Shown: positions 1-11,339 of the stretch, piece by piece | Position numbering within the stretch: the stretch's first letter is position 1 | Layout of the letters: each line of letters begins with the position of its first letter | Notes under the pieces: model-generated | The model's input: only the letters and a program-made list of their open reading frames with translations | Told to the model about the DNA's origin: nothing | Databases searched by the model: none | Position numbers and translations under genes: made by a program | From: Epiperipatus broadwayi | Lineage: Eukaryota > Onychophora > Udeonychophora > Euonychophora > Peripatidae | Reading direction: 5' to 3' | Length of the DNA: 64,000 bases | NCBI GenBank assembly: GCA_028023455.1 | Contig: JAQFVV010012394.1 | Span: 20,106,353 to 20,170,352, forward strand

Positions 1-139
1 ACATGTGTTATGTGGAGACATAGGTTAGCAATTGAACACAAGTTTTAAGATATTAGCTAGAGTGTCTGTATCTTGATGTTATAACATAGGGTGGTTTGTA
101 TCTTAGCCATAATATAACAACACCTTAACATTGAATTTT

Positions 140-445
140 ATTTTAAATTGGATAAAACTATTACTGAAACATTTGAATTAATTCAAATTGTATACTACGG
201 TGAATCCATGACTTCAAGAATATTTTCAAGTAGTTTGCAATATTTTGTGATGGCAGGGAGAGTGTTGAAGACAGTCAGTGAAAGTACAAAGCACACTGTC
301 ATATTTCATGCCATAATTCATGATCCAGATATGGTAGTGCTTTGACATTTTTGTAACAAATAGAAAACTATGTTACTACGTAACATATTTATTGATTCAG
401 AAATGACATTGCAGGAAACTTAGAAAGACAGATAGTCATCTTTTT
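140..445 (+). mobile_element. mariner-type HTH relic, copy 1
   Basis: A frame open from about 148 to 345 reads like the N-terminal helix-turn-helix of mariner-type or GVQW3-like proteins: a 'K.ITETFELIQIVYYGES' stretch where the family has 'GKTATETFEMIQ.AYGDE'. The reading then leaves the family pattern, so the downstream DDE part is missing or scrambled. The element continues to about 445, because 300-445 matches non-coding sequence at 54732-54890. The second copy, at 54521-54890, has the same two parts in a different relative orientation. It is decayed, with no complete transposase and no TIR recognised. The HTH assignment rests on motif resemblance. Confidence 0.5.
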
Positions 446-733
446 ACTGTGGCAATTATTGTTTTTAAAAACCAGTCAACAATTAAACAATCCCAATATC
501 CATAACAATCAACAATTTCAAACTTAATTTCAGCTTAATTATAAAGCACGTACCCTAGAATGACTGCCACAGGCCAAGAGTTAAAGTAAGCTGATAGATT
601 GATGCGTCCAAAAGGAGGGTTCTCTTTTAAATGCCACTTAAGATTTAATATAGTAGTTTAAATTTGTAGGTGTGAGAAATCAAAGTATAACAAACTTTCT
701 CAATTTTCTTACTATATAATAAACCCCTCCATT

Positions 734-972
734 GGTAGGTTATATATAGTAATACAATATTTTAAACTAATATTTAGATGGGAATCTTAAATGTTTGGGG
801 TAATCATCCTTTTGGATGCACCAGTCTGTCAGTTTGCTTTGACACTTGGCCTGGGGTAATTGTTCTTAGGTTAAGTGCTTTCTAATTAAGTTGATTTAAC
901 TGGATTATTCCAAACATTCAAGATTTCCATTTAAACATTCATTAAAAATATTGTATTATATATATAGCTACC
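734..972. repeat. Foldback repeat F, copy 1
   Basis: Two imperfect inverted arms, 734-809 and 902-972, enclose a loop of about 90 bases. The arms share blocks such as TAATACAATATT and AATGTTTGG in opposite orientation. The loop contains CCTGGGG followed by a TTTCTAATTAAGT block, which recurs at about 58260-58330, so this is an interspersed family. No coding potential is seen. It could be a MITE or a folded-back retroposon; I saw no clear target duplication. Confidence 0.5.
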
Positions 973-1545
973 ATTCATAAATAAGTATGGCCATTCCAAC
1001 TAAGCAAAGAGAAGAAATGAAAAAAAAAGTTTTGCAATGATTATAAACCAATCTGTGAATCACAATTACATCCATATATAAAACATTTTAGTCCATTTTC
1101 TATTTCTTTGATATTTTGTGATGTGTTTTGATGTCATCAGCAAAAAACCTTTTTTTATAATACTTCAACTCCTTGTTTAATTGTAGCTCTCCAATATATT
1201 TTATAACTATGATATATTTTCTTAATAGAAACAATCAATATCATATTTTTTTTTTTACAAAATCTTTGAAATAATCCTTATAATATAAATGTGGTGTAAC
1301 TCTCCCACAAAAATCATGCTTAAGTTAACCAGAAAGCATTCTTTTAGGAAGTCTTGCAGTGATCTTTCAGTTTTTATGTCAAATCCAATAAAGATATATT
1401 ACATTAGTAAACTCCATAGTATCAAATCCAGCAAGCTGAAGAACATATTGATTGGTTTCATGGTCTTGTCAATATATTTTTAAAAGTTTACAGAGTAGTC
1501 TTAAATGAAATATGCAATTTTAATAATATATCATTATCATCATCA
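973..1545. other. Gene-free AT-rich stretch
   Basis: No coding frame, RNA gene or family match is recognised. The 64-codon open stretch at 1289-1483 is low-complexity in content and has no recognisable domain. Confidence 0.5.
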
Positions 1546-1702
1546 ACAACCATTATCAATCTACTGCAGGATGAAGGTCTCTCCAAGTTCAATCTATCTT
1601 CTCTGATCTTTAGCTTCTCTTTTCCACATCACCTTTGCACACTTTCTTATTTCATCCATCCATCTCACATGTGGTCTCTTTCTGGGTCTTTTAAATTTCT
1701 AA
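1546..1702 (-). mobile_element. LINE-B 3' end, 5'-truncated
   Basis: Read on the minus strand this is the extreme C terminus of a non-LTR retrotransposon protein, with the family signature RPHVRWMDEI, a tryptophan-rich RR..W stretch and the ending ETFILQWIDNG, then a tail of ATGATG-type repeats. The same end occurs at 16555, 17060, 17885, 20352 and 30545. The family is the widespread 'endonuclease-reverse transcriptase' type LINE. Only the last 50 or so codons remain, as expected for severe 5' truncation. Confidence 0.7.
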
Positions 1703-2224
1703 CGCTAATAATAATATATATTCCTTATTATTTTAGTTCTGACTGAAGATAAGTAGTAAAATATGGTTGAAATTGATGACAATAATAAAAAATTAAATAT
1801 AAAAATGTAAAACAAAATTTTAGTTAGTCCGTAAAAAAGGTTGTTATTATCTTAATTTTTTTTTAATAATAGAAGTATAAGATTCTATTTGCACATGCAA
1901 CTAATTTTTTTTTGGGGCATTTATGAATTTTCCAATATAACCACTACTAAAAACCTATTTAGTTGTATCTTTTCAATTAACAGTTCATACATTTTAAATT
2001 TAACATATCAATGATGTCTTGATGTGTTTTGGAAAGTCTCATCATGCACTGTAAATTTGGCAGTTTCAAATGTATTTTACTCATCATCATATTATTATTG
2101 TTGTTGTCATTGTCATCATCATCGTTGTTGCTGCTGTTATTGTTTATATGTTTAAAAATTTCAAGTATATTTAACGAAATTTAATTCTTTTCATATTGAT
2201 GTTTTGCAAATTTATGTCTAGATT
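1703..2224. other. Gene-free stretch with trinucleotide repeats
   Basis: No gene is seen. Bases 2080-2145 are a run of degenerate ATT/GTT/ATC trinucleotides that resembles the microsatellite tails of the LINEs in this window, but no LINE body adjoins it. Confidence 0.5.
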
Positions 2225-2700
2225 GATTTTTGAATAGAGAATTAAGAAAAAGAGTAATTAAATGCTATGTGTGGAATATATTATTGTATGGTTGTGAAAC
2301 ATGGACAATGAGTAATAAAATTAGGAACAAGTGGAAGCCTTTGAGATGTGAACATGGAGAATGGAAAAAATCAGTTGGATGAATAAAATAATAAATGAAG
2401 AAGTTTTGAAAAGTGTAAATGAAAAAAGAAATTTGATTGAGGAAATAAATAAAAAAGAAAAGAGAGAAACTGGTTTGGACATATATTAAAAAGAATGTTT
2501 AATGAAAGATGTTTTGGAGGGAATGGTGAGTGAAAGTAAGAAGAAAGGATGGAAATGATTGGCATTGTTGGATGATATGAGATGGGAAGTTACATGGAAT
2601 TGAAGAGCTGGTCAATGAATAGAATGGGAAAAAAAGATGAATTGATTATGTGACTACTCTCTGGATCTATCCATGGAAGAGAATACTGTAGATGATGACC
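2225..2700 (+). mobile_element. LINE-C C-terminal fragment
   Basis: The plus strand encodes, with stops and frameshifts, the C-terminal region of LINE-C: a 'RVIKCYVWNILLYGCETWTM' segment, then a K.W/IEKIS-like block and a conserved 3' end with TGAATTGATTATGTGACTACTCT. The same end is present in the minus-strand copy at 58365-61470. The segment follows the RT domain in many RTE-like LINE proteins. At least four frame breaks make it non-functional. It ends near a short GATGATG tail. Confidence 0.75.
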
Positions 2701-3924
2701 AAATTAGATTTGAAACAAAAATCTGTATATTTTAGATACAATTTGTAAAGCTAAAAGTAAATCATAGATATGAAGCACCACATAAACGTAATATCTTCTC
2801 TGTTGGTGCCAACTATATCATATTAGGTGTATTTTTCGTTTTTGAAGGGATTGCACCAACAGTTGGCCTATTCAGATTAAATCAGCATCTTTTCTCACTA
2901 GCTAATAATGGCTAATTACCCATTTCCAAATATTAGATAACTTCCTAGATTGACTATGGGTGGTTCTTGGATTGAAAAATCGTAAGTCTACTTGTATCCT
3001 GAAAAAAAAAATCTTATCTAGATTCATATCCCAGATCATGGATATTTTTAAATTCGCCCATTTTTCACTTTCTGACATTATTATGGTCTTATTATTATAA
3101 AACAACTATTAATAAACGAATATTTTATATATACTGTACTTATATTTTCGTAGATCACGTAAAATTTAAAATAAAAAAAACGAACATTGCTTTGTAAACA
3201 TTACTTTGTAGTTTTATAAAATGATTACGAAACAAATTAATGTTGTGAAGGAAAAACAGTCGAAGGATAATCAATTTTACTGGTATTTTTTCTAATAAAA
3301 ATCTAAAGAAACATAGTAAATGAATTTATTATGTTAGATCTATTTTTAGAATTGATTAAAACAAAGGCATTATTAAAAAATGATTGGATTATGAGTAAAT
3401 CGTTTTTAAAAAGAAAATTCTTATAATATTTGTTACAACATTGGAAATGTTACACAAAAGTGTTTTAGATCTGTATTACTCCCATAAAAAGAATTTGGTT
3501 CAATATTTTCAAGCAATGAAGTATTTCCTTGTCGTTAATCTCAGTAAACTGAAATTCCATCAGAGTTAACCCTTATATAGCTGAACTTTAATGATTTATT
3601 AAAGCTACAAACACATATACGAGCATTTATATTAATAACTGATAAAAAGAGAACAACAATAAATGAATTTCACTTTGTATCAAAAACTAGACAATTATTC
3701 TTAGATATTAAATCCTCCGCACATGCGCATTGAATGATTTTATATTTCAAATACTACATTGTTTTTCTTCATTAAGTAACTTTTAAATAAATGAATAAAC
3801 TAATGCGTCGAAAATTTAACTAGAGAACATTTCATTTTTTTAAAGCCAATATAATTAAATGTGTATACAGAAAGACTGTAATTGAAGTCATTTATAAAAG
3901 ATATATGAATTTTTTCTACAGTAC
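2701..3924. other. Gene-free AT-rich stretch
   Basis: No supported gene. A short open frame on the minus strand at 2902-3105 has no recognisable domain. A partial inversion of GGTGCCAAC/GTTGGTGC near 2805-2870 is too short to assign. Confidence 0.45.
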
Positions 3925-4060
3925 AGGCTTTTTCATACCTGCACTACCATATATAATATATAGGGGGTTTGAATTCAGACCTTCACACGACCTTCAACTA
4001 TCCACGCTATCTCATACTACTGACACACTTGATCACACATGTCAAAAAAATAAATAATCA
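3925..4060 (-). mobile_element. SINE-3-like tRNA-derived fragment
   Basis: On the minus strand a pol III B-box-like GAATTCAAACCCCC follows a GTCGTGTGAAGGTCTGA block. A tail ending in the small hairpin CAGG...CCTG comes next. The same order is present in the palindromic copy at 33492-33677, which establishes a family. The A-box region is degenerate, so the tRNA of origin is not clear. Confidence 0.5.
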
Positions 4061-5224
4061 CCAATATACACCAATATACTATTCCGTGCTAAACCAGCAC
4101 TCGTCAGTTGGTCTAGATTATCATCGCCACACAGATATACAATGAACTCCCAGCTTATATTAAGATAGTCAATCTTCATACTTTGATGGACAGGCTTCAA
4201 TCTATTCCATCCCATAACTCTTCAGCCTTCCATTTCATTGAAAATCTGATGATGGAATGCACCAAGCCCACATTGGTGCCAACCTTCTCATCCTATCCAT
4301 GTCGATCATAAGTCAGGACATAATCCATTTACATACATATACGAGGGATGGGCAGACCTTACAGCACTATATTTTAATATATGGATTTTTTTTTTACAGT
4401 ACTGATAAATGTCGAGAGAATTTACAGTAAACCAATTAATTTTGATAAAATATTACTTAGTTTCCATAATCCACAATTTCATTTATCCTTCTTCATATCA
4501 GTTTATAACAGCTGAGCGGAGAGGCCTTTTCACCCGAGGCAGGAGGATAATTTTTGCCCCTATCTATATAGTTTTTTAATTTTATTTCTAATAAGTATTA
4601 AATAATTAAATGATTTGGGGAACAAAATAAATTTATTAATTATTAAATAAAAAAGTCACAGAACGCAATAATAGCACAATAGTAGTAAGAACATAAAGTT
4701 ATAGATATTAAAAATAGAATCATATCAATTTTTTTTAAAAAAAAAAAATAGTACACATGAGTTACTTTTCTTATTTTTAGGGAAGCAAATGCATTAATTA
4801 TTTTATCAAAATTAATTTGTTTTATAAATTCCTGTTTGATTGATAAAATTGGCATATTTGACTATTTTTTCCTGAGCAAAACGATAATCTAAAATTTATA
4901 TAATATAGAACTTAACTTAGGTTTAATGTATTTAAAATAATACCTTATGTTTACTGTCATACTAATAATATGCATTAGTATGCATGGAACATGCCCAAAC
5001 TTACGTACCTGCTGGGGCAATCTTGTTCGATATTATCAATTGAGTGCAAAACATGTATGCACGTTTAGACATTCCTACCATGCCACTTACTGGGCTGATG
5101 TCATACGAAGAAATGAGTGTATCAAGCGAAAGTGTCCAAGGCAAATCATTAGTTTGCTTAAAGTATCTGATAAGCATTGCAAGATACATTTGGCATTTTA
5201 TTTTGCAATTTATTAATTTTCATT
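4061..5224. other. No gene recognised; ORF-dense patch at 4940-5220
   Basis: Most of this stretch is plain AT-rich sequence. Within 4940-5220 three overlapping frames on both strands stay open for 62-89 codons and base composition is less AT-rich. No domain or motif is recognised, and a GTACGT donor-like site occurs at the minus-strand end near 5003. It could be an old transposon fragment; I do not call a gene. Confidence 0.3.
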
Positions 5225-5525
5225 TTTCTCTAATTTGGTGCCTTTTCCCATTGTTTACTTGAGATAAGTGGCTCATTTGCTCACCCTTGTTCCAGCTCTG
5301 ATCTATAACACTCGATAACATTTTCCAATTCCCAATTTTCACATCACCTCTGTCCACCTTTAAATCTTCCTGTAAATTTGTCTTCCCCTCTTTACAATTC
5401 CTTGTTGGCTGCCCTCTTTTTTTTCCTTGTGTTATTCAGTTTAATATTTGCATTAGCAATATTTCCTGAAACATCCTCTGTAGTTGTCGAAATCATTCCC
5501 ATTGTTTTTTTTCTGAGATCCTTTA
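5225..5525 (-). mobile_element. LINE-E C-terminal part, 3' side of split copy
   Basis: The minus strand reads, with breaks, a segment of the 'EMDFWRRSA' class of LINE proteins: a RKKRGQPTR block (family KRKRGRPR), a NLQEDL block (family LPEDLW) and an IGNWKML ending. It joins in order to the segment at 7972-8465, so the LINE was continuous before a hAT transposon entered at 5526-7971. It is non-functional. Confidence 0.7.
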
Positions 5526-7971
5526 CTATAGTACAGGGGTCTGAAAACTGTGGCTTGTGATCCATCTGTAGCTATTTGGATATATATATATATATGATTC
5601 TTCAGTAATGTCTATATTTTTTTACAGGTCCTAATCGGAACACATGTTCAAAAAAAATACATTGCAAATATGAATTTTAAAAAAAATCATGAGATGGTGA
5701 TGACGTGATGCTTAAAGAGATAAAGATAAAACTAGAACAAATCTGGGACATATAGACCCCCTACTTTGTAGTAAAACTGAAAATAAAACTATCATAGTTT
5801 CAATTTATAAAATTTAAATAATTTTACTAATTTAATTGTGATATTAATTGTTTTATAAATTTAGCAAAACTTCACAATTAATAAGTGAGCACATGGTTGC
5901 CCTCTAGTGGTCAAGACAATGATTGCAAAGGCGGAATGTGAATACGCATAATCCAGAAGAGGAACATATTATTTTTTGTGTAATTGTGCAAATGTTGATA
6001 TAATGTGCTAAAGAAAATACAATATTTAAAGTGTTTTTCAACATGACTATGAAGAGAAGACCAGGAAAAACATCAGATGAGCATCATGATTTTAAAACCA
6101 AATGGACAATGTTTCACATTTATCGCAAACTCATAGGGCCTTCCAACCTATCTTATTACAGGAAGTCTAATTTGGGGAAAAACTTCATGACAAAACATGC
6201 CACCTTTGCTATAAAATATCCTGTCAGTGACATGAGAAAAAATGCAATTGAAGAACTTGAGAAAAATATTGAAAAATCAGGTGTTGTATTTGATTATTGG
6301 AGACAGTCCGCCAATAACGTTACCATTGCAAGGTTTATATTAAGTCAGGAAATTGCTAAGAGAGAAAAACCATTCACAGATGATGAGTACATAAAATGTT
6401 GTTTTATTAAAGCATCTGAAATTTTTTTCATGATTTCAAAAATAAAACATATTTTAAATAAAATTAAAAACATGCCATTATCTGTCAAAATAGTGTATAG
6501 AATAGTTAAAATGGCCTTAAATGTGGCCAATCAACAAGTCGAGGACATTAAATTGTCTTCAGCTTTATTAATTGCAGTGGACGAGTCTTGTGACATCAGA
6601 TTTCCCTTTATGTGCAGTATATATCATCTGAGGGTCCAAGAGAAGAACTTTTAGGATTATTGCCATTTAAGGGCCAAATGTGAGAAGAGGACATAGCAAA
6701 TATTGGCATTGAATGCATGGGAAAAAAACATATATTTGATAAAATTATGTCAATTGCAACTGATGGTGCAATCACGAAGTGATTAATTTTCATTGTATAC
6801 TTCATCAGGAAGCACTTTGTGCATAAACATTTCTAGAAGAAATTGGTAAGATTATGGACTTTGGTAATTAAGATTATTTTATTGCTGCAAGAGGACTTAA
6901 CCATTGCCAATTTAAAGAGTTGCTATGTGAAATGGAGAGTGAGTGTTCAGATCTTCTCCAATAGAACAGGGCTCGATGGTTTTCCAGAAGCAATGTTAAA
7001 ACGTTTTGCATTTTGCATAAATGAAATCAAACTATTTATTGACAACAAGGGCATTAAATATTTAGAATTGACAGAAGATCATTGGTTGCAAAAATTGTAT
7101 TTCATGGTGGATGTTACATCACAATTGAATCAACTCAATCATAAATTACAAGGTAAGGGAAATACTGCTTTTTCAATGGTAGAAGAAATTATTTTGCTTG
7201 AAAAGAAATTGATTCTATTTGCTGAAAATTTATAGAGGGAAACTTCAATTAATTTCCCAAACTTGTTTCACCATCATTGAGAAAACAATGCCCTCATTAA
7301 CAAACATTATTTTAAGACAACAATTTTAAACTTGAGAGAATCTTTTTTTTCACAGATTTCAGGAATTTAGAAACGATAAAGCAACTCTAGATTTTATTAT
7401 GAATCCTCTTAATGCCGATGTCAGAGAATTAAAATTGTCACAATTTAATATTGATATGGGTAATTTTAAAATACAATTGCTGGATTTGACAAGCAAAAAT
7501 TTATGGAGCTCCAAATTTGTTCATTTTGGTATTGAAATGGAAGAACTGGAAAAAGAAAAATGTAGTTTGCTTTCATAGAACCAGAAGAATGCTATAAAAA
7601 ACATACTGAAGGCAGACTCTATGATTTTTACTACTTGGAATAGTCTTCCAGATTCATATCATGAGTTGAAAAAATTTGCATTTGGTATTCTCAGTATTTT
7701 TGGATCTACATACTTATATGGACAGTCATTTTCTAACATGAATTTTATTAAATGTAAATTGAGAACCAAATTACTGATGCCAACTTGGAATCATACCTCA
7801 AATTAAAAACCACTAGTTACGAACTGGACAAACAAAAAACTTGTTATAGTATTTCTTTAAATTTTTCTTATTTGTAAAAATATATTCATGACTCTCGAAT
7901 AATTTTTAAATTGTTGCAAGTGTCAGATTTGGCTCTTTTGTTTCAAAAGTTTGCAAACCCCTGCTATAGTG
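5526..7971 (+). mobile_element. hAT transposon, GTF2IRD2-like, with TIRs and 8-bp TSD
   Basis: The element runs from CAGGGGTCTG at 5534 to a matching inverted end finishing in CCCCTG at 7963. The terminal inverted repeats share CAGGGGT.TG.AAACT. Flanking 8-mers CTATAGTA (5526-5533) and CTATAGTG (7964-7971) differ at one base, matching the 8-bp target duplication of hAT elements. The interior holds a broken transposase gene on the plus strand. The element sits inside a minus-strand LINE-E copy and must be younger than it. A (TA)n run lies at 5578-5596. Confidence 0.9.
6031..7870 (+). pseudogene. hAT transposase, GTF2IRD2/ZBED-like, broken
   Basis: The first open part (6031-6654) has an N-terminal zinc-finger region in which the usual CxxC pair is lost (SNLSYYRKSN where the family has a CLIC-type motif) while the following H...H part remains as FMTKHATF. 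Next come 'FTDDEYIKCCF' and 'LLIAVDESCDI', the latter holding the first catalytic Asp of the RNase H-like fold. After a stop, 'GLLPFKGQ' and 'ATDGA' follow, then a deletion. An open part at 6843-7235 matches the middle insertion domain ('VDVTSQLNQLNHKLQGKG'). The C-terminal hAT dimerisation region is at 7621-7805 (SFSNMNFIK..LRTKL). Stops, frameshifts and the internal deletion make it inactive. Confidence 0.85.
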
Positions 7972-8465
7972 TGTTCATTATTGTTTTTTGAATTCTTTTA
8001 TTGGTTATGCACTCTCTCTTTGATCTTTCTGCAGATCTTTTCCAGTAATTCATTTCTGTAGCTATCAATTCCCTTTCCAATCTTTGTTTCAACTGCCAAA
8101 CCTCACTTGTGAAATAATACTTTTTACTATTTTGTCACATATTCATCGCTTATTGATGTTGGATAAATCCTGATCACACAATATTTCATTAATATCTATA
8201 TAGCTTTTTTACTCAATAATTTTCTATTTCTTATAACTTTATCTGTTGCTTTCCTTTACATGATTTTCACACCTGGGTATTACTATTCCTCACATTTTCC
8301 AATATATTCTCCATTTTACAATATCTATCATGCAGTTTTCCTTCATTATACATATTTCTGTTTTTGTCATATTTATTTTCATGCTCCATTTTTTATATTT
8401 CTCTGTTAATTTTTTATCCTTATAACTTAAATCATCATGATTCGGAGCCAAAACTGTTTGGTCAT
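7972..8465 (-). mobile_element. LINE-E RT C-terminal part, 5' side of split copy
   Basis: On the minus strand the order of motifs is that of the end of a LINE reverse transcriptase: DDQTVLAPNHDDL (family 'ADDQVVLA', the catalytic DD box), then KINMTKTE, then LKQRLERELIATEMNYWKRS. Stops and frameshifts are frequent. The 5' end is truncated just upstream of the catalytic box near 8465. The open reading continues across the hAT insertion into 5225-5525. Confidence 0.75.
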
Positions 8466-8974
8466 CACATTCTCCTATATGTGCATGTTATACACATTTC
8501 CAATATGTATGTACTTTATGTATATACATAATGTGTATGTGTTAAAAATGCATATTGTGACATGGCTGTCTATTGTATGCAAATATGGGCTCTGAATGAA
8601 ATATGGATACAGAGACCATAATTTTTGGGTTATATGATTCTATAAAAGGGAATATCACTGATATTATAAACAGTACTTATATAATATTAAAACTTACAAT
8701 TCAATTACTTGAGTACACACACTCATTTTTAACAATATTATTTTGGATAAATGCATTAAAGATTATTATGACCAACTTTTTAGGTAAAAAAATATTTAGC
8801 CTTATATAAACTTAGAATTCAATTAAAGATTAATGTATCAACTTATTCACAGCATTAATAGTATAATTTAATCACTCTTTCTTTTTATATATGGTTTATT
8901 CAATATACAACAAAACTACTAAACTCCATATATATCTATAGTCATTTATCCTTCTTATTGCATTGCCAAATCCA
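8466..8974. other. Gene-free stretch
   Basis: No gene seen. The open frame at 8603-8809 lacks any recognisable domain. The end (8805-8860) resembles the 3' part of repeat G (AATTAAAGATTAAT.TATCA). Confidence 0.4.
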
Positions 8975-9174
8975 TATAATATTATCATTTTTGTTCTTTA
9001 TTACTTTTTCCAATGCTTTTTATAACCCACTATTGACGGTTTCAATTGTTCCAGCAATAATCTTCAGAACTTTACTTATATTTTCAAATCTCTGAAGAAG
9101 ATTGTTGGAGCAATGGAAACTGTCAATAGTGGGTTGTAAAAAGTAGTAAAGAACATAAATGATATTAATATTAT
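8975..9174. repeat. Inverted pair of PLE terminal-repeat-like arms
   Basis: Arms 8975-9067 and 9092-9174 are inverted copies separated by about 25 bases. Each contains, in its own orientation, CTGAAGA-type sequence, a short potential stem and GAAAC, then CGTCAATAGTGGG or TGTCAATAGTGGG. The layout CTGA.GA - stem - GAAA resembles the hammerhead core found in Penelope-like element terminal repeats, but here the core is degenerate. The closest relatives in the window are at 27554-27582 and 31507-31545. PLE origin is inferred from this resemblance. Confidence 0.5.
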
Positions 9175-10249
9175 ATCTATAATCATATATAAAAAAGCAA
9201 ATGATCTTTTAAAATAGCCTAATAAAATAATTACTAATAATCATATTTTTTATTTATCCAAGATCCTATCATCAAAAGTGATTGCATTATTATAAATTCA
9301 ATTGTAATTGTTAGCTATGATGAGGATATGTTTAGGCAAGACTCTGGATCAACTGATGCTGGCTGATTCTGCAAAAAAAAACAAAAAACCCCATTTTGTT
9401 GATCATTCACTTTTTATATATCTTTATCTTTATGTTTTAAGAGTGAATAGATTTTGTAAGTTATATGCAGGTTAAAATGCATGTTGTAATATCATTGCAT
9501 ACTATCATAAATTTCATTTTTCACATCATAAATTTCAGTACCTATATATAGGTTTGGAATGAAATATGTTGTGGATATGATAGTGATAAATATTATTTAT
9601 CACTATGAATTTGACATGCTGAAAAAAAATTACATATTGTATATCTCATCTTTATAGACTTAAGTGTTTTACAAAAGGTTTTCCTGAAATGTCATTGATA
9701 TTCTGATTAATATTTATATAACGTTAAAACATTGTGAAGGTCTGTCTGACTTCCAAATATAGTTGTATTTTAAAGTAATTGTAATAATTCTATGAAAATA
9801 TACCAGATTTTGATTGATTGGTGGATGTGCTAAAACTAATTATCATAAAAAAATTGTGTTTGGAAGTGAAATGTATTAATTAATATTACGTGTAAATGAT
9901 ACGAGTTAAAGATGTTATCAATTATAATGTATACAGAATCAAATAAACATCAAAAATAGACTTTCTGACATTATGAATGACTATTACAGAGGTATTTGCT
10001 TAGGTAGTTCACTCAAAAGTGCAAATTGCATCTTATCTATTTATAAATTACGAATCTAATCTGCACTAAAGTTCATTCAAGCATAATGATTTAACTAGTA
10101 TTCTTATTCATAATTTCGCAGAACAATTAGTAATTACTGATTAAAAATCTAAGAACTATAGTATTTATAATCAAAAGTCCCTTTTTTCTGTCTCTCTTTT
10201 TTGCATGTGCTATATTATAATAATACCAATAATTGCTTTCTATTAATAC
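9175..10249. other. Gene-free AT-rich stretch
   Basis: No open frame of note, no RNA gene and no recognised repeat. Confidence 0.5.
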
Positions 10250-10335
10250 ATGCAATTTGTTTTCTATTTTCAAATCTAAGCAGTTTTGACTATTCAACAT
10301 ACTTCTTCAGAATTTATACTATGATAGAAAAATGA
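10250..10335 (-). repeat. PLE terminal-repeat fragment
   Basis: Minus-strand order CTGAAGAAG - spacer - GTCAAAACTGCTTAG resembles the arm at 31447-31530 (CTGATGATG - stem - GTCAAAACTGTTAG). It is a short, diverged remnant. Confidence 0.4.
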
Positions 10336-11339
10336 TTAAATTTAAAAATAATAAACAAGTTGCGTTTATTAAGTGCATATGCAAAGTGATTATTATTATT
10401 TATATCTACTAGCTCCAGAATTGTAAACATATATAAATTTTTCTGTATACAGTACTATTTAAATTTATTATGAATAGCAGCAGTGCTAGTTAGTCTCGAA
10501 TGAGTACAGCTATTCTAAATCTAGAAGAAAAGTAAAACAAAGATTAGAAATATAAAAAGGACATTATTATAAAAACATTAGAAATGAATTTCACAACGAT
10601 CATACAAATCAGTCTGTGATGTTAAATACATCCATGTGTATTACATGCTGGCCTTTAATCTGTTTATCTGATGTTTTAGTTATAGTGTGTTTTAGCTTCT
10701 TCAGCAAACTTTACTTTGTGAATATCACATTGTTTAATTATCAGTTTTTATTGTATTTATTCTCAATTATATTTGGCACAAAAATCATTCTGGAGTTTAT
10801 TATAAAATACCTTTTTTTGGGGGGAAATCTGTAACAGTTCGTTCATTTCAGATGTCCAAACTAACAAATTGTTTTCTTTACAGTTTTTTATTTTTATTTC
10901 AATATTTCTTTAATTTTTCACACTGAAATTATTATTTTTTCTTTTTTTCCCATAATACAGTTAGTTGAAATAAATAAGTATATTTTGTTGATTTAATTAT
11001 GTTTGTGTGAATCTAGGATTTATTCACGAGTTCATTTTTGGAGTGTTCGAATAAGCTATATTGAATAATGTTAAAAATATAGAATTAACTTATAATTAAA
11101 AAGTATCAAAAGAATCTTAAGATTTTTAAGCAAATCCATATTCGTATATCATCAGATTCCAAAAGCGAAGATCATTTTTGATTGGTCCTATCTTGCCATT
11201 GTGTTCTTTGAATTTCACAAAATATTTATAAGTGAAATTTTTCTAATGCCTTTAGATTACCCTAATAGAAGATTCAGGAAAAATCTGGAATCATTGATGA
11301 AATATTCTACCTTTTAATTTGGGCAGTGGCAGCACCTTA
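10336..11339. other. Gene-free AT-rich stretch
   Basis: No gene is supported. The 72-codon frame at 10616-10834 is hydrophobic low-complexity translation of T-rich DNA, with no domain. Confidence 0.5.
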
